Of a stretch of DNA of 64,000 nucleotides, positions 55,938 to 64,000 are shown piece after piece (position 1 is the first letter of the stretch; every line of letters starts with the position of its first letter). The position numbers and the translations under genes were made by a program. The notes beneath the pieces were generated by a model. That model saw only the letters and a list, made by a program, of their open reading frames with translations. It had not been told where the DNA came from and searched no databases. This DNA comes from Erodium maritimum (lineage: Eukaryota; Streptophyta; Magnoliopsida; Geraniales; Geraniaceae), in the NCBI GenBank assembly GCA_963921825.1, contig OY997592.1, forward strand, positions 30,979,730-31,043,729, in the 5' to 3' direction.

Positions 55938-56434
55938 GCCGAACCCCGATCTTCCCTTGAAACCGTCTCATCAATATCGTACTCATCAAAATCAACCATA
56001 TCTTCCCGCTCAACCGTGTCAGGGTAAGGGAACACATTTTCATTCATACTCCCTTGTTGCATCGTAATCAACGGATGATGAAGCCTCATTATTAATAATA
56101 TAATTATTAGGACCGGATGATGATGCCTCATGATATCTAGCCATCTCGTGCATATCTATCAATCTAGATTCTGCTTCAGTAGGCATGAGGCGTGCTTCCC
56201 CGTGATACTGCCATATTTGGTAATTTCTCATAATACCAATCCCTTAACTACTTAAATGATCGATCAATTCATTGATTTTCGACCAACCGTCGTTTGAACA
56301 ATTTCGACACGGACACCGGAAGTGATCATCCACACGAATTTTTGACCATTAACTATGACATGCTCGAGAAACCCCAAAATACCTTTCACGTGCCTTGGAT
56401 CCTTTCTTGGCAACTTCATCCAACTTCTATCCAT

Positions 56435-57000
56435 CTAGGCATATATATAAATCAAAAATAAATTCTTCCACACAAAACTAAAATATATATTCATCAAAAT
56501 GAGTATATTATACAAACATTAATTTAAATTAATTTAAATATTTTAGATGAATATTAACAAACCTATATATATGATAAAATAATATCTTCCAAAAACTAAA
56601 ATACATTCTTCAAAATGAGTACATACATATATAAACTAATTAATTAGTTAATTAAGTTAAATACTATGTATGCATGCATATTATAAATCAAATATATATA
56701 GTACTATACATAAATAATAAAAAATTATTCCATAAACTAGAATATATCTATGAAATATAATGAAGTATATAACATACCATTAACGAGTTTCTTGACGTCA
56801 TGATTTGTTTGGAAGTAGATTGATCATAAGGGAACCTTGAGTAGAGAAGAAGATATGTTGGGAGGTTTTTTGAGAGGGAGAAAATTTCCGCAAATTTTTT
56901 TAGAGGAATGAATGTTTTGAGAGAGAAGAAAGAGTTTGGTAGGGAATGTAATGGCAAGTTGGTGGGAATTAAAGACGTTATTACATCTAAGACGGAATGA
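56435..57000 (-). other. CACTA 5' region upstream of Tnp2
   Basis: AT-rich, with several TATATA runs (for example 56441-56452 and 56692-56699). On the minus strand this would be promoter and leader of Tnp2. No other gene was recognised. Confidence 0.4.
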
Positions 57001-57350
57001 GAAATGTAGTCGTAGAATCATGTATACCCCTACGACTACATGGAATGTAGTCATAGAAGTTTAGTTCCTCTACGACTACATAGAATGTAGTCGTAGAGGA
57101 ATATATCCTCAATGTAGTCGTAGATGCATGTATACCTCTATGACCACATTAAATGTAGTCGTAGAGGAATATATGCCTCTATGACTACATAGAATGTAGT
57201 CGTAGAGGACTATATCCTCTATGACTACATAGAATGTAGTCGTAGAGGACTATATCATCTACGACTACATGTAATGTGGTCGTAGAGGATATTACCTCTA
57301 CGACTACATTTAATGTAGTCGTAGGGGAACGAAACTTCTATGACTACATA
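57001..57350. repeat. CACTA subterminal inverted repeats, 12-bp motif, ~17 copies
   Basis: CTACGACTACAT and its complement ATGTAGTCGTAG alternate every 13-27 bp, some with one change (CTATGACTACAT). Adjacent pairs form palindromes. En/Spm elements carry subterminal 12-bp repeats bound by TNPA; this block has the same position and density, so I infer the same role. Confidence 0.88.
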
Positions 57351-57370
57351 CAAAGTGCCTAGTCGCAGAA

Positions 57371-57389
57371 GTAAAAAGTTGGTGTAGTG
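57371..57389 (-). repeat. CACTA terminal inverted repeat, right end
   Basis: On the minus strand CACTACACCAACTTTTTAC. The outermost bases are the defining CACTA. TTA follows at 57390-57392 as a possible 3-bp target repeat, unconfirmed because the left end is missing. Confidence 0.8.
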
Positions 57390-57392
57390 TTA

Positions 57393-58480
57393 GTGGCACA
57401 GCCCACACTTGTTGCCGTGTGCTGGAGGCACAGGCCGGGGATGCCGAGACAGCATAGATCCGAGAGCGGATGATCAGCGGTGTTGACACCGAGGGCTGGG
57501 AGCAGGGCACTGATCTGGGTCTACGATACCGAGGGTGACTGTTTGTGCCACGTGGTTGAAGAGATGATGTACTGAGAGAGTCTCATCACTCCCGTCTTGC
57601 TGTGCACTCGGGTGGCACCAAGCTGTATCGGGATATCCGGCGGCAGTTCTGGTGGAGCGGGAACCGAGGTCTTTCTTAGTACAACGTATCACCCACAGGC
57701 CGACGGTCAGTCAAAGCGCACAATCCAGATACTGGAGGACATGCTACGAGCATGTGTGTTGGACTTTCGAGGGTCATGGGAGGACCACTTGCCTTTAGCG
57801 GAGTTTGCGTACAACAACAACTTCTAGGCCAGTATTGGGATGGCACCATTCGAGGCGTTGTATGGTAGGCCGTGCAGATCGCCCGTGTGTTGGGCAGAGG
57901 TGGGGGACCGGAGTATACTTGGTCCGGAGCTTGTCCAGGAGACGACTGAGAAGGTCGCACTGATTCGGGATCGGTTGAGGACCGCGTAGAGTCGCCAGAA
58001 GAGTTATGCAGATAGGTGGCACATGCCTCTTGAGTTTTCGGTTGGTGATCATGTGTTTTTGAGGGTAAGCCCGAAGAAGGGCCTATTGCGGTTCAACCGT
58101 GGCGGAGGCAAGTTGGCCCCGCGGTTTATCAGACCTTTCGAGATCTTAAGCAGAGTTGGAGCTATTGCTTATCGCCTTGCTTTACCACCTCAGCTCGGGA
58201 ATGTGCATAACGTCTTCCATGTACCCTAGCTGCAAAAGTACACTGCGGACCCCTCCCACGTGATTGAGTGGACGGACATCGAGGTGGCGGAGGGTGTTTT
58301 GTATGAGGAGAAGCCAGTCAGGATTCTGGATCGGCGAGAGAATGCTTTGCGTGGTAGGACTATCCCACTTGTACGTGTGCAGTGGAAGCACCACGGAGCA
58401 GAGTCGACCTAGGAGCGCGAGGATGAGGTTCGTGCGAAGTACCCCAGCCTGTTCGACCGTTGAGGTACGTCTGTTTTAAA
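57393..58480 (+). pseudogene. Gypsy integrase fossil
   Basis: Traces in integrase order: the zinc-binding region ([17 protein letters not shown], about 57605-57660), the late core ([12 protein letters not shown] at about 57685, EFAYNNNF at about 57805) and the C-terminal region (FSVGDHVFLRVSPKKGLLRF at about 58037, then NVHNVFHV at about 58203). This order and the YHPQxDGQ motif are those of plant Ty3/gypsy integrases. The catalytic core is largely missing and the frame has several breaks. Confidence 0.85.
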
Positions 58481-58496
58481 TTTCGAGGACAAAATT

Positions 58497-58514
58497 CTTT
58501 TAAGGAGGATAGAT
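58497..58514 (+). promoter_or_regulatory. Gypsy family A polypurine tract
   Basis: Purine-rich TTTTAAGGAGGATAGAT directly before the LTR start. Confidence 0.65.
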
Positions 58515-61500
58515 TGTAAGAACCGCCCCCAGTCGATCCCGGTCGAACCGGAGGTTTTCGGTGAAAGTTGACTTTTCATCGGAAAAGTCAACAGATGACT
58601 CCGAGATTCATTTGGGACCTTTCCGGGGCCCAAAAAGCTTAGTCGTCGTTACGGTTAGCTTAGTTGGGTCGTTTCCTTTCCGTTGACTGTAATATTGGGT
58701 AAAGTCAACTCGGTCCTTTTCGGTCAAACGCGGGCCAATTAGGAGTTAACCCGATTAATTTAAGAGAGCTGGATTTATTTTAACTAGGAGTGGTCCCCAC
58801 TTGGACATGTGTCCCTTTTTGCTTGGAGGGGAAGAAAGGGGGTCAAAAGGACCCATATGCCCTTAAATGGTTGGTCTTGAGAGGTGGGAAGCAAATGGGT
58901 AGTTTGGAGAATTCCCCTCTATGGTATATGTTGAAGACCGCTTCGGTAAAAAAAAAGGAGTCAATTAATTTAATTTGTTTCGATCGGAACGTCAAGGTTG
59001 AGTTTTGGTTCGTTCTTTGGTAACGACGGAGTTGAAAATTTCGTTTAAGTTTAATTCAAAAAATATATATAGAAAAGAAAAAAAGAAGAAAAAAAAGAAG
59101 AAGGAAGAACTGGACTGGGCCAGGTCGGACCGGGCTGGACCGGGTCAGACAACCAGGCCCGACCCAGCTCCCCTTTTTGGGCCGAGCGTCAGGCCCGGTT
59201 AACCGAGCCCGGCTATTTAAGCCTCCTCCTAGGGTTTCAGACCCACTCTTCGTGTCGCCCTCTTCAGATCGCACAGCTCACCGCCCAATCCTCTCTCTCA
59301 CTCTTCTCTCTCCTCACGCCACCATCGCCGCCGCCCCAAACCACCTCACCGATCCTTCCTCTCTCGAACCCTCCCCCTCTCCTTCTTCAGACCAGCTCCT
59401 CTCTGTCTCCGTTTCCCCGCTGCGTCTCCGGCGAAAACCGACCTTCACGGTCCGATCCGTACTGGACGAGAAGAAGAGGGGCGCCGGGAATCGGATCGAG
59501 ACGTAGCGAACCTCGCCGCCGACCATCTCCGGCCCTCACCTCCTTTTTCCCCCTTCAGACTTCGCCAACGTCGCTAGCCGAGCTCACGGCCGTCCTCCGC
59601 GTTTGATCCCGAGCCACCGCCGGCGCCACCTTCTGCTACCCCACGGTGAGAATCGGAAAACCGTGAGGCGTCGGTCGCCGGCATCTTCGCCGGTGACCCG
59701 TCGGACTTCGAACTGAAACTCCTTCTCCTTCTTTCCCCTTTGTTTTTCCCGACCTCATTTTCAGTTCTGGACTGTATTTGAAAAGAAAGTCCTTGTTGAA
59801 ATCTGGTTGTGTTGAAACCGAAAACCGTTTTGGATCTGGGCAAGTTGTTGAAGCTGATTAACTTAAGAGATTAAAGGAAACAAATTTCTAAAATGAAGAT
59901 CAGTTTTCAATTCAAAAGGAAATTGGACTTTGGAACTGAAACCGTGTTTTTTTGAAACGAAAATTAAATTAAAGAGTTGATAAAAAAAAGGGGGGGTTTA
60001 GGATGAAGGAAATTAAAATCAGATTGCTTTTTAAGACGGTTTCTGAACTGTAGAACGATTTTGAATCGGGACAGAAACGGAACGCGTGCCTCGGGATCCG
60101 TACCTTGGAAAAATTGCACCGGGTTCTGAGTTCGGTGTGCGGGTGCTCGAGTCGATTCGTCGTAATCCCGCTTTTAGCCCGTTCGAGTTTAAAAGACTTT
60201 TGTTGAACTTAAATCGAAACCGTCGTAATGTTTAATTCGACTTTGGAAACGATTTTGAGTTTGGCTTTCGTTTTGTTTTAGAGTCCGGCTTCGATCAAAG
60301 AGGAGACCAGAGTTAAACCCAGACGTGGATTTCGCCCTAGAAGACGGTAGGGAAAGTAACGGATATCGGTTTAATTGCGGAAAGTTACTAGTATGCATGC
60401 TAGGATTAATAAAACCGGAAAGACGTTTATATCAGGTAATAACCGGACGAGTTATAGTAACATGTAGGACGAGATTCACTAGTTAACTGTTGTTTTATCT
60501 GTTTTCGTTACTTGAGAATTGTCGTGCTGGTAGATCGGCCTTGCCGAGCCATAGGTTCTGTAATTGATTGAATTGCTTGTTGTTGTTTGAGGTGCCTGCC
60601 GTGTGAGTCGGTGTCGTTAGGGTTAATAGACAAGATTAGTATATCCGTTGAGCATGTTGTTGTTATGTATAGGCGAGTGTGCCGTGGCTGTGTTGATCTG
60701 AACCCTTGGTTGTGTGATGGTCGGGTGAGTGATAGACCGACGTGACTAGTTGCGGTAAGATTGTTGGGCCTGTGAGCCGTGTTTGATCTGTGGCATTTCG
60801 ATGCGTGACTGTTAGTTTGTTGTGCGTTCCTTGAGGATGGTATTACGGGTTGTGTTTGGGGCCGACGGGTCGTGTTTGGGGCCGACGGGCCATAATCTGG
60901 TTGGGGCCTACGGGTCGTATTGCATAGGGCCGACGGGTCGGAGCCGACGGGCCGCATCATATCATCTTGCATAGGGCCGACGGGTCAGAGCCGACGGGCC
61001 ACATCATATCATATTGCATAGGGCCGACGGTTCGGAGCCGACGGGCCAAATCATAGCATAGTGGGCCTACGGGTCGTGGTTGGGCCTGAGGGTCGTGTTG
61101 GGCCTACGGGTCGTGATGGGCACTGGGTGCCGTGTTTCAACCTCAATGATCTATGGTCCTTTGGAGACGTTTCCTAGAGTCCCGACGAATGCGTCCTTGT
61201 AAGGACGTCTCCGGTATTCTTGACGTTATACGTCTTTTTGACGTTATGCGCCTCCTCTGGATCGAGAGGTAGTCCGATGGATACTTGACCTACCGTTTGA
61301 TATGATGATGTCGGGCTGTGTACAGTCGGCGGAGTTCAAGGATTGTAGTACGGGATGTGTGTGCTGATGGCTTCTGTGTTTTGATACGTTTGTTGTTTGG
61401 TTAGTGGTTATTGCACGAGAGTTGTCGGTTTGTGTGTTTTGGTAAATTGGCTATGAACCCCGATCGGTAGTTAGTCGTGTTGTACTAGTATGCCCTAATT

Positions 61501-61842
61501 GGACGGTTACTCGTGGTGGTGAGCCGATGTTCATTACCTTAACTACTTTCTCTACTGGGCAAAAGCTCACCCCTTACATTGTTGACTTTCAGGTGTTGAG
61601 CGGGGTTTGTGCTAGCAGGACACAGCTGAGCTTGGGAGCTGGCAAGAGTCCTAGGCTAGTAGGTCTAGAGACGTGCGTCTGTTTTTGAACCGAATTTTGT
61701 ATAATGAGTTTTGTGAGCTGTTAACTTTGTCAATTGATTTATTATCACTTTTGAAATTTTATCTTTCGTAATTTTACCGTGATTATTAATTATTTTAAGT
61801 TCACGTCTCGAGTCCGTTCAAAACCGGATTTGGGGCGTGACA
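58515..61842 (+). repeat. Gypsy family A LTR, variant with a replaced central segment
   Basis: 3328 bp from TGTAAGAACCGCCCCCAG to GGATTTGGGGCGTGACA. The first ~415 bp and the part after about 60340 parallel the solo LTR at 19213. The middle (about 58935-60330) does not; it carries a gene-leader-like block, GCTATTTAAGCC at 59211, then C/T-rich sequence to about 59640. The GTCACGG cluster of the sister LTRs is absent. Confidence 0.82.
60921..61061. repeat. Minisatellite, 47-bp unit, three copies
   Basis: TGCATAGGGCCGACGGGTCG units start at 60921, 60968 and 61015. Looser GGGCCTACGGGTCGT-type copies extend over 60850-61120. Confidence 0.88.
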
Positions 61843-61844
61843 GT

Positions 61845-61856
61845 TTGGTATCAGAG
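61845..61856 (+). promoter_or_regulatory. Gypsy family A primer-binding site
   Basis: TTGGTATCAGAG just after the LTR, the initiator Met tRNA type. Confidence 0.8.
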
Positions 61857-64000
61857 ACTGGTTGCAATTTGAAATGATTTTTCAAAACCTCGGACCGTAC
61901 GTCAGTTAAGTGGGTAGAGTTAGGTGGTTCAAGTCGTAGTGCTTAGTGACGCGAGTCAGAAATGTCCTGTGCGTAGAGTCGAAACGACAAGAACCTCGTT
62001 TGTTAAGTGTGTTGTTTAAGCTTTGCCGTAATCGGTTTGAACCTAAATTGTCGTGTGTTGTACACCTCAGTGGATCCGTGATGCCGATCGGCTGAGATCG
62101 AGGTTGCTTAACAATCGATGCTCGAAACTGGTCATTGCGTGTGTGTATTGATGAAACGATTGTTAGTAGGGTGCCGCCCTGGTCGGCAGTTGTTTGATTG
62201 GTAAGTGTCGTGGACTTTGGGTGAACTTGTGTGAATTGTGAATATTGTGGAGTTGAACTGTTTTACAAGTTTGGATTTGACCAGGTGGTAAGTGTGAAAT
62301 TATTGATACCGCAGTGTAAAAGTTGAGATAAATTGTTGTGTGTTATACTGGTGATTGAGTGTTGTGTGCAGGTAATGTTTGGTTGTCCCGCAAAAGCGGA
62401 TGGTTAACTTGATTTACGAACGGGTCATGCCCGATTTTCTGCAGAAACTGAAGTGTATGCACCATCACGATTTAGCTATAGGGGCCACTGTAGTTGGACG
62501 TGAATGTGGGGATATCAAGTGGTTACAACGTAGTTCTGGGACGTCGGAACCATGTTGTAACGACGAGAGATCAACACCAATGTTATGTTAGAAAGAGGAC
62601 GTGTTAAGAAAGTGAAACTAAGTGTTAGTTGTAAATCTTGAGGTGGCTTGAAATTTAAGTGGTAGTCTGTGTGACTTGAGTGTGATTTTGCTGTGAAAGT
62701 GAAATTGGGTGTAACTGCTGTTTTGTTTGGCTGGTATGTGTGACGCACTAATGTGCGAACTTCTTTGATTGGGTGTTATTGTGTGACTATACTACTATAC
62801 TTAGTATATTATTAGTACGTTAGTTATGCTAAGCGCGTCGTTCTTTAAGAGTAAGAAACTAAACGTGGACGTTGCCCGTGCGAAGAGTACTTGCGGCGTG
62901 GTACCTCGAGGTAGAAGAGGGAAGCCATTGGGGGCACAAGTGCCCTGGTTACTCCCACAGGGGAGGTTAAGAGGAGCAACACCAGCAGGCCCCCGGGCTA
63001 CAGCGGGACGAAGTATCAAAGATAATGTGCGAGGCCAGCGTTACGGCGTGGACCGTTGCACCAGTTTGGGTGGCCGTCGAGGCGAATGGATGCAAGAGGT
63101 TCAAGAGATGGCCCCGAGCCCGGAGTTTGGGTCAAGTTCTCGACCTGATGAATTGAGTGTAGTACTAAGATGGTGGATACAACGATAACAGTGGAACGAG
63201 GTCGCTTGGGTCAGTGTGTTGACACGGTCGACAGCCGAGACATCGGAGACGAGTGCACGAGCGGCGGAAGGCCGCAACAACACTAGCAAGCCGACAGCCC
63301 GGTCAGGAGAGGTGGCTGAATGACGATGAGATCAGAGTGGCGCAGCGGAAGCGTAGTGGGCCCATAACCCACAGGCAGCGCATTCTTCGGTTTTCTTTAT
63401 ACGTGAGAAGTGGGAGTCTAAGAGTATAACCTTGATGTGGTTCTGGCGTCTTGACATCCCGACTGAGTACGTTGTGGTTGACGAGTGTGTGCAGTGTATG
63501 GTAGAAGTGGGAGTACCTCACGAGGTATCCGGAAACAAATCGCCGAGTACGACTATCACAGCACTCTCAGGCCAGTAGCACTATGGCGCCGCACGAAGCG
63601 TTGGATGGTAGGCCAGGCATTTGCCCAAGCAGGGCACACTTGAGGTTTAATAGTGACCAGTGTGGTCCAGAGTTGCTCGAGAAGCGATTCAAGGGTCGCG
63701 TGATTGTGGATGATTAAAAACAGCGCAGAGTTGACACGGAAGCGCGAGGTTGAGGTACGTGCGAGGTATTCAAGTCGTTCGGAGCCTGAGGGACTAGTAC
63801 TCGTAGTGTCTTCAGTTTCGTGGTTCTGTGGGAGAACCGACCTGTAAACTGGTTGTGTATGCGTGTTATTTTCCTTGGTTAAGTGAAGTGAGTAGTCAAG
63901 GAGAAGTGGCGGTGGGCTAGATCCGTTTCAAGGGCGATGTGAGTTTTGTTCTGATTTGATACCTATGACCGACGGACGGTTCCGGTATAGGATGTCTCGA
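61857..64000 (+). other. Leader and decayed internal region of the gypsy derivative
   Basis: No complete gene. An open stretch at 62826-63188 (Arg/Gly-rich) sits where gag would start but is not recognisable. About 63540-63800 contains scraps similar to the integrase end and to the 58400-58460 sequence. A large internal deletion is implied. No second LTR begins before 64000. Confidence 0.5.

Larger units (their letters stand above)
47224..56434 (-). pseudogene. CACTA Tnp2-type transposase, multi-exon, interrupted
   Basis: The main CACTA transposase, which would cut the ends. The start at 56434 reads MDRSWMKLPRKDPRHVKG, the transposase-associated domain (PF13963). It continues, after a frameshift, to YQIWQYHGEARL (about 56225) and an acidic linker (to about 55945). 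After the gypsy insertion comes Transposase_21 (PF02992; 50637-49340) with YKEKYKVSNNAFDDM, CPICEKPRYDGRG, VVIPYNLPPDMC and the exon border ISG/GTGAGT near 49890. Next are DELRMLW and KGYLACPIC, a DUF4218 region (49286-48630), a DUF4216 region (47997-47659) and an Asp/Glu-rich tail to 47224. There is a frameshift near 49995. Introns contain (TA)n runs. The domains are well kept, so the element was active not long ago. Confidence 0.88.
37822..57389 (-). mobile_element. CACTA (En/Spm) DNA transposon with nested insertions
   Basis: On the minus strand its 5' end at 57389 reads CACTACACCAACTTTTTAC, a CACTA terminus. Inward (57350-57001) lie many copies of CTACGACTACAT in both directions, typical of subterminal transposase-binding repeats. 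The Tnp2-type transposase gene follows (56434-47224), then an array of five ~215-bp units (44235-47222), then a second gene with a Transposase_24-like region (39435-37848). Three later insertions sit inside: a gypsy fragment (50530-55937), an RRM retroposon (44366-46269) and a gypsy solo LTR (40792-43795). I found no matching left terminus, so it may be lost at the MITE near 37822. Confidence 0.85.
57393..64000 (+). mobile_element. Gypsy element (family A) with internal sequence on both sides of one LTR
   Basis: Left: integrase fossil 57393-58480 and polypurine tract before 58515. Middle: LTR 58515-61842. Right: primer-binding site at 61845, leader and degraded internal remnants to the window end. 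The family is that of the solo LTRs at 11823 and 19213. The coding parts are fossils with many breaks and large deletions. The right internal part is a short derivative with only leader, an unassigned stretch and scraps resembling the integrase end (about 63540-63800). Confidence 0.82.

Noticed and set aside
59177-59526. 109-codon frame in a leader-like segment, possible host gene 5' end
   Set aside because: It is embedded within an LTR whose ends are clear, and no downstream exons were recognised.

Overview
This is nuclear DNA from a flowering plant, most likely a eudicot. It holds one clearly intact host gene, an intronless L-type lectin receptor kinase at 15185-17113 (+). Almost everything else is transposable elements, many nested in one another. 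The plant assignment rests on the receptor kinase, the plant-type LINE, PIF/Harbinger, CACTA, copia and gypsy families, the plant-style splice sites and the AT-rich spacers. I cannot name the species from this sequence.

Left part (1-17.1 kb). An RRM-coding, poly(A)-tailed retroposon (1-1694) is followed by a 5'-truncated L1 LINE on the minus strand (1909-5661) with a 12-bp target duplication. An AT-rich spacer contains a decayed Harbinger-like stretch (7540-7860). A second RRM retroposon lies at 8366-10151. A PIF/Harbinger DNA transposon (10292-15083, TTA target duplication) is split by a gypsy-type solo LTR (11823-14500). Its right end lies about 100 bp upstream of the lectin kinase start codon and about 56 bp upstream of that gene's TATA box.

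Middle part (17.1-37.8 kb). A relic copia-like LTR is split by a second gypsy solo LTR (19213-21843). After it comes a chain of DNA elements joined by (TA)n runs: a foldback element (22414-23031), a MITE split by a copia element, a long-TIR element carrying a GC-rich gene-like block (33178-35367), a second foldback element (35425-36151), a relative of the long-TIR element (36167-37117), and a third foldback relative (37121-37821). The copia element (23060-32856) has the layout LTR, internal, LTR, partial internal, partial LTR, all inside one GTACA target duplication.

Right part (37.8-64 kb). A large minus-strand CACTA (En/Spm) transposon carries a Tnp2-type transposase gene (56434-47224) and a second gene with a Transposase_24-like region (39435-37848). 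Between them is an array of five units of about 215 bp that share a 12-bp inverted motif with the element's right subterminal region. A third RRM retroposon sits in the array (44366-46269). A gypsy solo LTR sits in the 5' leader of the second gene (40792-43795). A gypsy 5' fragment (LTR, leader, start of gag) sits in the Tnp2 gene (50530-55937). The CACTA right end abuts a gypsy element (57393-64000) whose single LTR has internal sequence on both sides.

The three RRM retroposons form an ORF1-only, apparently LINE-derived family. They and the (TA)n-linked chain of foldback and long-TIR elements are the least ordinary content. All LTR elements here are fossils or solo LTRs.
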